This document shows, one piece after another, positions 33,801 to 44,024 of a DNA stretch of 64,000 nt. Position 1 is the first letter of the stretch. Each line of letters starts with the position of its first letter. The DNA lies in assembly GCA_949128115.1 (NCBI GenBank), contig OX421961.1, positions 120,903,050-120,967,049 of the forward strand, written 5' to 3'. The DNA is from Anaspis maculata. Its lineage: Eukaryota > Arthropoda > Insecta > Coleoptera > Scraptiidae. The position numbers were made by a program, and so were the translations under genes. The notes beneath the pieces are model-generated. The model was given only the letters and a program-made list of their open reading frames with translations, was not told the origin of the DNA and did no database searches.

Positions 33801-36440
33801 AACTTCTTTTCAGACATCATTTTTTCAATATGGCGGCGCGTACTGCAAAGATTTGAGTCGGAAAAGTGCAAGTTTGGAAAGGGCACATCAAAGTCAACAA
33901 ATAGGGCCAATTGCATGAAAATAAAAAAATGTTAAAAATCTTTTTTTTTTCAAATTTTTTTAATTTTTTTCCAACATTTCTCAACGTCTTTTCTCAATGG
34001 AAGGTATAAGGTGACAAGAAGAGTTCACTTTTTCACAAAATGAAATGTTTTGTGTTGAAATCCGTTGCAAAATAAAAATGTTACAGCAATTTTCTTATGG
34101 CAGTAGTAAATTCCTTTTGGCGCCTCCACCAAATTTTCCTGCGGTAGATGGCAATGTTCCACCATTTTTTTAATTAGTGTTTGATGTCCCAGAAGCCGAT
34201 TGAGACATAGCTCCATATATTTTAACGAAGCTGGACATCACCAGGCTATTTGATACCTTCTGCCCCTAGATAAAATCCGCCATTTTGAAAAAGGGGCGCT
34301 ATTCAAATCCTAAGGGACGAAAAGAAAAGCACTGCGGGTCAAATCGTTCATTCAGGTCTCAGTTGTAACCCTGCCAAGTGGTTTGCCTTTATCATCATTT
34401 GCAACTTAAATTCCCTATTTCGGTTGTACCACGTCCACTACGTTCAAGAAAAAACACTAGGAAATGCCGTCCTCAAGTCAAAGTTTTCCGTGTTCAAAGT
34501 CAGAATTTCAAGATAAAGTTGAAGGTTTTTGCGTCTGAAGTCGAAGATTTTTGTTTGAAGTGGAATTTTTCTACCTGATGTCGAGGCTCTTCGTATTCAT
34601 GGTTAACTTCTCGCAATAAAAGTTGAAATTGTTTGACTTTTTCCAAGTTGAAATTTCGAGTTGAAGTTGAAATCATGACTTGAGTTGAAGTTTTTCTCAT
34701 CTCAAGTCGAAATTTCGAGATCAAAGTTGAAATCTTTCGTGTTTTAAATCGAAATTTCGTGTTCAGAGTCGGCATTTTGAAATTACAATAGAAGTGTTTA
34801 TGTTTTCATTTCATGTAAAAATTTTGAAGTAAAAGACGAAGCTTTTTGTGTTAAAAGTTGATGATCTTCTGTGTTTTGAAGCGAAATTCCGTGATTTAAG
34901 TGAAAGTTTCGAGACTTGAGAGTTAAAGTTGAGTCGCGGAGTCGGACAAGTCAACTTTTCTTGTTTGATGTCGAAATTTTCATGTTCAAAGTCGAAATTT
35001 CGTGTATTAAGTCGAAATTTTAAGATTAAGGTCAAGTTTTTCGTGTGTTCAAAGTCAGAACTTCGAGATAGAAGTCAAGATTTTTTCCGTTTGATAGCGA
35101 AGTTTTGAGATAAAAGTCAAAGTTTTTGTGTGTTTGGTCTCGCAATAAGAGTCGAAGTTGTTGTGAAAATTCTTGTGTTTGTAATTAAAGTTTGTAGATT
35201 AGAGTCGAAGTTTTTCATGTTCAAAGTCGAAATTTTGTGTTTGAAGTTCAAATATCGAGATCAAGGTCAAGTTTTCCGTATTCAAAGTCAGATTTTCGAG
35301 ATAAATGTCGAAGGTTTTTGCGGCTGAAGTCGAAATTTTGAAATAAGAATCGAAAGTTTCTTGTTTGGAGTAGAATTTCCCTGTTTGAAGTCGAAGTTCT
35401 TTGATTTTATAATAAAATTTTCGCATTAAAAGTCGAAGTAATTTGTCGTTTTTCAAGTCGATGTTTCAAGTTGAAAGTCGGAGTTTTTCGTGTTCCAATT
35501 CGAAATTTCCAGATGAAAGTCGGAAGTTTTTCGGGTTCAAAGTAGGGATTTTTCGTCTTTCAAGTCGAAATTTTTTGTGTTCGAAGCCGAAGTTTCCATT
35601 TTGAATTAGGAGCTTTCCGTTTTTCAAGTCAAGATCCAAGCCAAAATCTTCCGTATTTGCAGTCGAAATTTTGTATTCCTATTCTACAATTCGATATTTA
35701 AGTCAAAATTTCGTGATACACGTAAATGGTTTTTGCATCTGAGGTCGAAATTTCGAGACATATGTCGAAGTTTTCCGTGTTGGATCTTTTGAGTTCAAAG
35801 TGTTTTGTATTTATTGTCAAAATTTCAACTCAAAAGTCGAATTTTGACATCAAAGTTGAAATCTTTCGTGTTTGAAGTCAAAATTTCGTGTTCAAAGTCA
35901 ACATTTTGAGATAAAAATCGGAATTATCATGTTTGAAGTGAAAATTTTCAAGTTGAAGTCAAATTTTTTTGTATCAAAGTTTCAAGTCGGCTATTCAAAG
36001 TCAAGAATTGAAGATAAAAGCAACAGTTCTTGCATTTGAAGTGGAAGTCTTATGTGTTACGTCTTTCGTGTTCAGTCCAAAGTAGTTTGAAAAATTTCAG
36101 AATAACTCCAAAATCAACAAAATGATTTTGAACGTGTTGAAATTAATCCAAAAATATAAAGTGAAGTAACTCCCAAATTACTGTGTCAAGTCTAAATTTT
36201 CTGTGTTTGGAGTCAAGTCCCCATATTATACTCGAAGTTTTCATGTTCGAAGTCCAGATTTCTTGTTTGAGCCAAATTTTTGAGACCTAAGTCAAGTTTT
36301 TCGTGTTGTTTAACGTGATAAAAATTTAAATTTCGCGATAAAACGTCTAAGGTTTTGCGTATGGAGTAGAATTTTTCTGCTTGGAGTCGGAATGTCAAAA
36401 TCAAAGTCGAAGTATTTCGTGTTTGAAGTCGAAATTTCAC
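30838..36440. repeat. Diverged tandem array (AAGTCGAAATTTCG-type), interrupted
   Basis: Roughly 20-bp sub-units alternate between AAGTCGAAATTTCGTGTTC and AAGTCGAAGTTTTTCGTG forms with many variants, giving periods of about 40-45 bp. Blocks are at 30838-31200, 31925-32400 and 34465-36440. A second repeat type (GAATAACTCCAAAA, TGTCAAAATGATT) alternates with it near 31210-31330, 31700-31900 and 36080-36160, hinting at a higher-order unit. The array is broken by the palindrome 32716-34438. Open frames here are repeat artefacts. Confidence 0.88.
32716..34438. mobile_element. Palindromic element inserted in the tandem array, TIR GTGGACGTGGTA
   Basis: GTGGACGTGGTA begins at 32716 and is mirrored ending at 34438, with TA on both sides (32714-32715 and 34439-34440). 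The arms match along about 850 bp each and meet near 33580. CGATTTGACCCGCAGTGCTT near 32799 mirrors its inverse near 34335 and is shared with palindrome A at 9.5 kb. CAANATGGCGG-type motifs lie at 32857, 33826 and 34277. Non-coding. Confidence 0.88.
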
Positions 36441-36451
36441 CATTAAAATTA

Positions 36452-36760
36452 GTGCTGGCAACCGAATCGGTTTTGGAAGCCGGCTCCGAAAACCGCGGTT
36501 CTGATGATAGCTGAAAAGCGGCATTCAGAGCCGGCTTTCAAGACCGGTTTTTCTAGCCGGCTTTCGGAGTCGGGGCCGGAGCCAGCTTCCAAAACCGGTT
36601 TTTAGAGCGGTTTCAAGTGTTGCTTTTCGGAACCGGCTTTCAATTTTCAATATAGGTTTTTGGAGCCGGTTTCCAATGCCGATTTTGGAAGTCGGCTTTC
36701 GATACCAGTTTTACCGAAACCGGTATTCGACGGAACCGGTATACCGGTTTTTGCCAGCAC
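36452..36760. mobile_element. Short-TIR MITE (GTGCTGGCAA) with internal minisatellite, copy 2
   Basis: GTGCTGGCAA at 36452 and its inverse ending at 36760 are flanked by TA (36450-36451 and 36761-36762). The body of GCCGGCTTTC, ACCGGTTTT units matches copy 1 at 29446-29715, in the same orientation. It directly follows the tandem array. Confidence 0.85.
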
Positions 36761-36762
36761 TA

Positions 36763-39353
36763 TGCAAGACTGCTCATTCTCTTTCCTGAAGAGTACAGCA
36801 AGTAGCCGCCCTCATGTTCCCATCCTTTTGATAATCCTGAACTTGACTGACCAATCAGATTTAGCCTTTCGCGTGATGTTTCCGTCATAACCCAGGAGTT
36901 GACTTCTCCTACGCACATTATGCATTCCTTCATGCGTTCTTACCTTTTGTCGACCTGCCGCTAGCACTCTGGATCATACCAAGTGCACCATTTGGCATGG
37001 CCTGCGGCTTGACGAAAGCTTTCCGATGATGTCCCGATGATGATGACGTCAAGTTTTCCTCGCCGTAATTTCGTCCGTAAAGTGCCGCTATAGCGCTCCC
37101 CTACGCGTCCAATTTGAAACGCATTTGCCAGTTAAATGTATGCAAAATTTTTGGCATATGGAAGAAAGTGGGGGGCAATAACAATAATCACAGTATCGAG
37201 TGAATGATTGTATGGCATCGCGGCTGCTGCAAGTGTATAATTATCATATAGGAACTAACAGGAGAGGGGTGACGACGAGAAAAGTGCGCGTAAGAGAGAG
37301 ATGGAAAAAGAACGGGAAACAACCCTAGGCGCGTACTGTATTATGGGCTTTGAGGGAACCCTCTCTCTGAAACTGGGATAATGTTTTGGGGGCGGAATTT
37401 AAAACGCTAGCGCGAGCTTAGCAACTCTGAATATTCCTGGTGGTGATGATGATGCTCCTGGGCTCTGATGCAGGGAAAAAGCCGCACGTTCTCGGTCTCG
37501 GCGGGGAAAAAGTTTGTATTTTAAAGATTTAACGGCACAGAGATACGAAATAAAAACGAGTTTCCCGCTTTTTGTCCGCCACAAGTCGCAAGATGCCCGT
37601 AATTGGGGTGATTGCGAGAAACGTTTATATGCGAAGAGAAAAAAGCTGAAAGTACAGATGCACTCGAACATGTGTTTCCGATGTGCGATAGTGTCGCGAT
37701 AAAGGGCATCAAAAAGCGCCTTGTGTTAAGAGGCTGTGAGCCTCGGCTGCACATGACACATCTAATATGATTACAGGGTGGGTTGTTGGGTCTGGAAAAC
37801 GGCATGTGCCGTGGCTCTCACACATATACACACACACTCATACGCCATGCCGACATAACTTATAGCACCTTATCAGATTAGCAGGGTCAGCCGGAGATGG
37901 CTAGTTAACGAGGACAGATGTGCTTCGCTCAGTTGACATCAGCGCTTATATATACTCTCCCCCGAATTGAAGAAGTTGCAAATTGAAGCATTTTTCTGAA
38001 AAGAACCGCTCTGGTATTGTTCTTTGTAGACTCATCACAATCAAGTAGCGTGCACAAAATACACACATGTCACATCCCAGGCGCGCTGAGGTAACAAGAG
38101 ACGAAAGTTGAATAAGGGGCCAAAGGCTCTGGACCCTCTGTACAAACATAGCGGGACACTCTGGGGATGGCGCTGTGGAGGGCGCGCTCATCGTGGATGT
38201 CATCATCAAGCCAGAGATTTTACACTAGCTTTTTGGTTGGATGAGTATAATTGGGTATATTATGATTTGCAGGTGTAGTACAGATGGCTTGGATCATGTC
38301 GCTCATACAAGGTGTCGGATAAGAAATGCAGAAAATGAAAGGAATGAAAATATACCTATCAGAAAATATTCCCAGAGCGTTGTGGGCCATCTAGAGATAA
38401 ACTTTATGATATTAAAACAAAAACTGAATAGAAGCTAATTTATTTTGCAGGTGGGGTAGTAGAGGCCCACCATCGACACTTCGAAAATTAACCGCCTGCT
38501 TTAGCTTAATGGTACTTTTCAGTGGTCAACTTGAATTTTGACAAAGTATAGGCAACCAGTAATACAACTTAAGCTTCAAATTTGGCCCAGTAGGATCTCT
38601 CTCGGTTGAATAATTGAATAAACCACAAGAAAACACGAGTGCCAGAGCTCGGCAGGCTCACCAGCTCACATTCTCCTTGCAAAAGTAAAAAGAATAAGCC
38701 GATAGCTGTGACGTTGAGTTATTGACACTACTTGTGTACAAAGAAATCCAGTTAGTAATTTTTGTTCGCCTTGTGCCAGTTCAAAAGTAAGAAAAAAAAA
38801 GGTTCATATTTTCTCTTCCTGGATTTTTTCCTAAAGGTACCAATGATTCATCATGACTATTCGTGAAATTGATTAGGTATACATTTTGTGTGAATCTAGG
38901 GAATAATCTGACATATACCCCCTCGAGGTATGAATCTCATCAGGCAAACGGCAGGCAGATACATTTTTGCAATATTTTGCTTGTTTGGCAAACTCTCTCG
39001 ACTTGGCATTTCAGTGCAAAAACTCCTCGACCTTACGGTCTCGGGATTTAAATGTGGAATATCGGGTCTCGTGCATTTTCTGGGCAAATTTTTCAAAAAC
39101 AAGCTACCCGCCGCGCCGTTTACCCGGTGAAATTCATAGCACTCGCATCATAGATGTGTGGAACACTTTAGCCCATTTGTAGTTGACGGAAGCGTAAGCG
39201 GAGACGCAAGCATAACGAAACTCAATCAATCACGACCAGTATTCAACTTGGCTCCTCCCTGTTGTTTTAGTCATGAAATAGATCAAGGAACTGCCCCTTG
39301 GGAAGAAAGTAACCGGTTTTAAATAACCCTGTATTTTGGCTTGAAAAAATGTG
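36763..39353. other. Upstream intron or intergenic sequence
   Basis: No exon could be recognised. A CA-rich microsatellite lies near 37825-37845. Short GC-richer sequence lies near 37060-37110 and 37480-37510. It is probably intronic to SCAPER, whose earlier exons are not visible here. Confidence 0.5.
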
Positions 39354-39429
39354 TTCTTGCGGGTCGGATTTAAACCTGGGACCTTCAGATTGATGTGCTA
39401 CGCTAAGCTTCTGAGCTACCGGGCAGTCC
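39354..39429 (-). mobile_element. tRNA-like SINE head
   Basis: Reading down from 39429: CCCGGTAGCTCAGAAGCTTA (A-box-like), then about 25 bp later CCCAGGTTTAAATCC (B-box-like). A similar GGTAGCTCAGAAG head occurs at 51360. Acceptor-stem pairing is poor, so this is a SINE head rather than a working tRNA gene. The downstream body is not delimited. Confidence 0.55.
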
Positions 39430-39502
39430 TAATAATTATGATAATTGTTGATATTGTTATGGTAGTGAGTTTATACTGAATGCATGTTTTGTCTTGTTTC
39501 AG

Positions 39503-39668
39503 CTTTTGCGTTTGCGTCGGTATTGTTGACCAACTCGCTCAGTACTGCTTGGCTGTCCGAGGACCCGTCTACGATATTCCTTCATCATGTGCCTTCCTCC
39601 TTGCTGCCTTGGAGTTCCTGGGTACACTTGCGGATTTATGCCCCGAAGATTCGGACCCAACGCATTTG
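39503..39668 (+). CDS. SCAPER: SCAPER, exon a (C-terminal domain)
   Basis: The acceptor CTTGTTTCAG ends at 39502 and the donor GTATTT starts at 39669. The frame reads [20 protein letters not shown], then a helix-rich stretch to DPTHL. It corresponds to the GLVDKL, VQGPV region of the conserved C-terminal part of SCAPER (S-phase cyclin A-associated protein in the ER), a perinuclear/ER protein linked to cyclin A and cilia. Its first base completes a split codon and it ends on a codon boundary, matching the next exon. Earlier exons were not found in the window; the preceding intron may run far upstream. Confidence 0.88.
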
Positions 39669-40082
39669 GTATTTCATTTCGTTATTATCTTATATAGAGA
39701 GTAACTGCTTGCTTCTCACCCTCAACTGATTTTTCGCATTTAATAAAATTAAATACCTTCTCTCACGTGAAATTTAACTTTTTAAATTGGAATAATTTGG
39801 CAGCTGCGAGATACAAAAAAATCTAAATATTTTTCTTTGCGGAGGGCAATGATGCGGATTTTTTAGTAATGATTGAAATTTGGTCTGCTGAACATTATGC
39901 ATTTTGTCAATCATTTCGAAGTTTGTAGACATTGCCTGGCCACCTAGGTCACCCGATCTGAGCCCGCTTGACTTTTCTTGGGACCATCTCAGAAGTGTAA
40001 AGTTTCCGATAACTAATTGAACCAACTGAAATATCGGATTGGTGATAATGTTGAGAATAACAGCTCATGCTTTGTGTTTCAG

Positions 40083-40274
40083 GTCGGAACCTTGCACGGT
40101 ACCGAACTGATGGGTGCCGTTTCCATGCTCTACGGTTCCTTGCTCCCTCCAGATTCTTCTCCCCGCATAGAAGGACAGTCTCCGCCGGTCATTCCAGCTC
40201 CTTGTTTGAATTTGGCAACGGCCACTTTCAAACTTCTACGCAGGGTGGCCGAATTGGATCTGATAAAGTTCCAG
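40083..40274 (+). CDS. SCAPER: SCAPER, exon b
   Basis: The acceptor TTTGTGTTTCAG precedes 40083 and donor GTTTGT follows 40274. It is exactly 64 codons, phase 0 at both ends. The sequence begins [18 protein letters not shown] and ends [10 protein letters not shown]. It aligns with the SCAPER segment carrying the GVLHMLYCVLFHG and LRFFNSFAALHLPAFQ blocks. The [13 protein letters not shown] linker replaces a loop in the vertebrate protein. The intron from exon a is about 414 bp. Confidence 0.92.
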
Positions 40275-40396
40275 GTTTGTGGACTTTAATCTTAAAATTT
40301 TGACAGAGCTGAAAACTCGAAACTCTCGTGGCAAATGCATTTCGAAGCTCGGATCTAAAGCAGCAGTGCAAATGAAATCTGCAAAATTAATAATGA

Positions 40397-41243
40397 TATA
40401 GTGGGTTCACTTGTACTGTGCTCTGGTTGGCTGGGCAAATTTTCTACTTTAGCATTGTAGGCTTGCCGCCTTTTTACCTGGTGTGAAACTGACTTTAGAA
40501 GTGAAGTTATATTTCTTATCAAACTGATATTAAAATCTTGGAAAACTGACCTTACTATACGTGGAAATGCGACTAGAGGGGCGAAGAGCTGTATTACCGT
40601 CATTTAGACACCAGAATCCTACGGACCCGCCTTCAATTTAAGTCATCTTGACGGCTGCTATTCAAGGCCGACAAAAACTCGTTCTGCCAAGCTTCAGAAC
40701 AAACGCAAATTGAAAACTGAAGGTACTTACATGAATTTCAGTCCAATACGCAACTTTGAGCGGCTGAGTTTCTTGAAATTTGGTTTGATCAACTTTTTAC
40801 ACGCAAATCCTGCTGCAACAGCAAGCCTGCTGGGATGTTCCTTGTTTTGCTAATAGTTCTTCATGGTTTGGCGTGTCTTTTCGACTGGAAGAGGTGAAAG
40901 GATTGATGATTCCATGGGATCCCTTTTTTGGACGAAACGGTAGTATTTTTTTTTTTTTTAGTTTGAATCATCCATTAATTCGGCTGCGCAAGGTGATGGA
41001 CACGAAAGATCATATCAGCATCTACTACGCTCTGGCTTATTCCATCTTGTCCTACAATGTCATATTTTGGGGTGGTGCCGTCGGCGCCAGTAGGGTGTTC
41101 ATAACTCAGAAGCGGATGATTCGCACTATTTTCAACTTGGGTCCCTTAACATCCTGTAGAGAAACTTTTTAAAAAAATGGACTTTCAACTTTCCCGGCCA
41201 TCTACATTTTCAAGGTTGTTTTGTTTGTCAGGGCAAACGTGTC

Positions 41244-41274
<31 letters not shown>

Positions 41275-42049
41275 GAAATTTGACAGAAACGGTCAATTCC
41301 ATTCCTACTCCACCAGGTCTGTGGACAAATTGAGCACGACGCTGCATAGAACATCGGCATATGAAAGGTCCGCAGCATACGCTGGCGTCAGATTTTACAA
41401 TGGGCTTCCCGATGCCATTCGAAATATTGAAAGCCCGTACCTCTTTAAAAAGAGATTGAGGGACTTCTTAGTCGACAGATGCATTTATGCATCGAACGAA
41501 CTGTAGCCCTTGTGTTGGGTCACTGACCTACCAAGATGGGTGGCTTTTTGTTGGTGACTGATGGTATGACCGACTGTTTTAATTATATGTTGTTTGTACT
41601 AATCGTTATGTGACGTAGTTTACTTTTTTTATATTGACAAATCCTATACCTACTACTTTGTAGCCAATAAGGAAATAAAGAATTTGATTTGATTTGATTT
41701 GATTCATCCTAAAGTTGAACCGGCTTCGAGAGGTTAGAATAATTTTTGACACCCTGTCATATGTCAAAGCTGCTTTGATCTATTTGTTAATTGGCGAAAA
41801 TTAAGAACAGGTCGAAAAATTACTGCATTTTCCAATGAAATGGAAAAAAGCGTCCCGCAAAAATGTTCCGTCTATCTGCAGATGAAATGCTTGAAACATG
41901 TGTTCCAAACGTGGTCCGAACGACGACCGCCAAATGAAGCTACAGCAGCCAACCGCAAAGTTTTGGGGATTTTCTATATTTCAGATTTGGAAACTTCAAA
42001 ACAAAATCTCGTAGCCGACTGGAATCACAGTACAAGTGAACATACTATA
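40397..42049. mobile_element. TIR element (TATAGT ends), copy 2, with LINE insertion, in SCAPER intron
   Basis: TATAGTGGGTTCACTTGTAC begins at 40397 and TATAGTATGTTCACTTGTAC reads inward from 42049. It aligns with copy 1 (16652-19053), lacks the nested palindrome, and instead carries a LINE fragment at about 40965-41706. It lies in the intron between SCAPER exons b and c. Confidence 0.82.
40965..41706 (+). mobile_element. 5'-truncated LINE (jockey/CR1-like), RT C-terminal end
   Basis: Open frames give ISIYYALAYSILSYNVIFWG, then a frame change near 41170, and after a T-run YSTRSVDKLSTTLHRTSAY, AGVRFYNGLP and FKKRLRDFLVDRC, stopping at 41506. This is the C-terminal, post-catalytic region of non-LTR reverse transcriptases of the jockey/CR1 group. 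A 3' end with AATAAA (41674-41679) and a (TTTGA)n tail (41681-41706) fits target-primed insertion. A frameshift and T-run inside the coding part show it is dead. Possible target duplication: GAATCATCC against GATTCATCC. Confidence 0.82.
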
Positions 42050-42176
42050 GTTGAAAATTAACATACAGGTCAAGAATTAATGGCAAAATTTACAGAAACA
42101 GATATCACTACTTACCTCGCTGGATACCGTCGTACAGGTATTGTGTCCCTCACGACAGAGTTTTTGCTTCGTTATA

Positions 42177-44020
42177 CAGGGTGTGAGGTACTGATCATCA
42201 CAAACTTTGAGCGATGATTGCCTATCAAAAATTAGGCCGAATGGAAATAAAACCCATGGTCCTAAAATGCTTCCTTGAAAAGATACTGACGTAGAAGACG
42301 TTGAAGTTGACTTTCTTAAATCGGTTTTTCACCGTAACTTTTGAACCGTTGGACCGATTCCAGTCAAATTTGAACCAAAGTTTACTTAAATAAGTCTCCG
42401 TTGAATCGTAATACCGAGATTTATCAAGCCTTTTTAATAGGGGGAGATAATAGCGGAAGTGCCTCTTTTTTCTTCCGAATTTTTACCCCTTCCTAATTAT
42501 TTTTAGAAATTGTTCATGTTTTCGGATTCTACATTCAATTTAGGAAAAAAAGTTACTTTTGAAAAATTTTGGTTAGAGGCTTCATTCCCGAGATATTTGA
42601 GCTTGAAACTTTGGAAAACGCCTCAAAATCGCGACTTTCAAAGGTCTAAAAATTAAAATGCAAGAAAACTCACGATTTCTCAACTGGAATAAGTTTTCTA
42701 TTTCTATGTGTTTTAATTTGATTTACTGCCATTTTTGCTAAGAAACGAGGCGTTTTAAGAGAAAAACAATTTGGGCTCTGGAAAGTGGCGATTTCGATAA
42801 TTATGTTTTCCAGAGTTCAAAACCCAAATATCTCCCAAATAAAGCCACTAATCAAAATTTTGCAAGAGTAACTTTTTCTTCTAAAATGTAGAATCCGACA
42901 ACATCAACGATTTCAACAAATAAATAGCACAGGTTAAAATAGGTGCGAAAAATGGGCACTCCTCCTATTTATCTACCCCTCTGAAATTTTTTTATTAATC
43001 GCGGTATCATTATTTGATGAAGATTTACTTGAGTGAACTTTGGTTCAATTTTGATTAAAATCGGTCCAACGCCAACGGTTCAAAATTTAGCCGAAAGAAA
43101 ATAAAACTCATGGTCCTAAAATGCTTCCTTAAAATGATACAGGGTGTGGAAGCTAAGTTTCTTAAATCGTTCTTTCACCGTAACTTTTGAACCGTTGGAC
43201 CGATTTCAATCAAATTTGAACCAAAGGTTACTCAAATTAATCTTCATCGAACAGTGAGACCACGATTCATCAAAAATTTGCAGGAGGTAAATAAGGAAAA
43301 GTGCCCCTTTTTTCGTCCCCTATTTTTACATGCCCTGATTATTTTTTTAAATTGTTGATAGTTCTGCGTTTAATTTAAAAGAAAAAGTTACTCTATGTAA
43401 AGTTTTGATTAAAGGCTTTGTTTTCGAGATATTCAGATTTGAAACATTAAAAACATCTGGAAAAGTCAGTGATAACCCAGTAGAACTCGCGTTTTTAAAC
43501 TTCAAATTTCTGGCATGTCGTCTGGATTCCATTTTGGATTGCAATTTGAAAATGAACTAGTTTTATCAAATGTCAAATTTTTATAAAATTCAGATGTGCC
43601 GAAAATTTTTGCATTTTAAAGTAATGAATTCTCCGTTTCGCCATGTTTTCGAAGCTTCAAGCCTAAATATCTCGAAAACGAAGCCTCTAATCAGAATTTT
43701 GCAAGGGTAACTTTTCTTCTAAATTGAACGCATAATTCGAAGCTATGAACAATTTTGAAAAATAATTAGGGGAGGTAAAAATAGGGGAGAGAAAGTAAAA
43801 GCAGCCCCTATTATCTACACCTGAAAATTTTTGATGAATGGCAGTGTCATTGTTCGATGAAGATTTATTTAAGTAAACTTCGGTTCAAATTTGATTGAAA
43901 TCGGTCCAACGGTTCAAAAGTTTCGGTAAAAAAAAAAACGATCCAAAAGAGTCAATTTGAACACCCTGTATTTTTTCAGGAAGCGTTTTAGGACCATGAG
44001 TTACATTTTCTCATGGTCTT
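42177..44020. mobile_element. Two adjacent palindromes with CAGGGTGT tips, in SCAPER intron
   Basis: Palindrome 1 spans about 42330-43090 (centre near 42707) and palindrome 2 about 43150-43990 (centre near 43550). Both are built from the same module, including TTTTGAACCGTTGGACCGAT at 42350 and 43188 and its inverse near 43065 and 43905. CAGGGTGT tips follow TA at 42177 and 43137, and ACACCCTG is inverted at 43961-43968. The ATGGTCCTAAAATGCTTCCT block also recurs at 42271, 43100 and, inverted, 43985. Non-coding, roughly 1.8 kb. Confidence 0.8.
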
Positions 44021-44024
44021 ATTT

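Noticed and set aside
30838..36440. Regular short repeats considered as a CRISPR-like array
   Set aside because: Repeats are contiguous and degenerate, with no conserved repeat/unique spacer structure; the genome is eukaryotic.
40873..41172. Host gene exon between SCAPER exons b and c
   Set aside because: The peptide is the C-terminal part of a LINE reverse transcriptase, with a (TTTGA)n tail, lying inside a TIR element.
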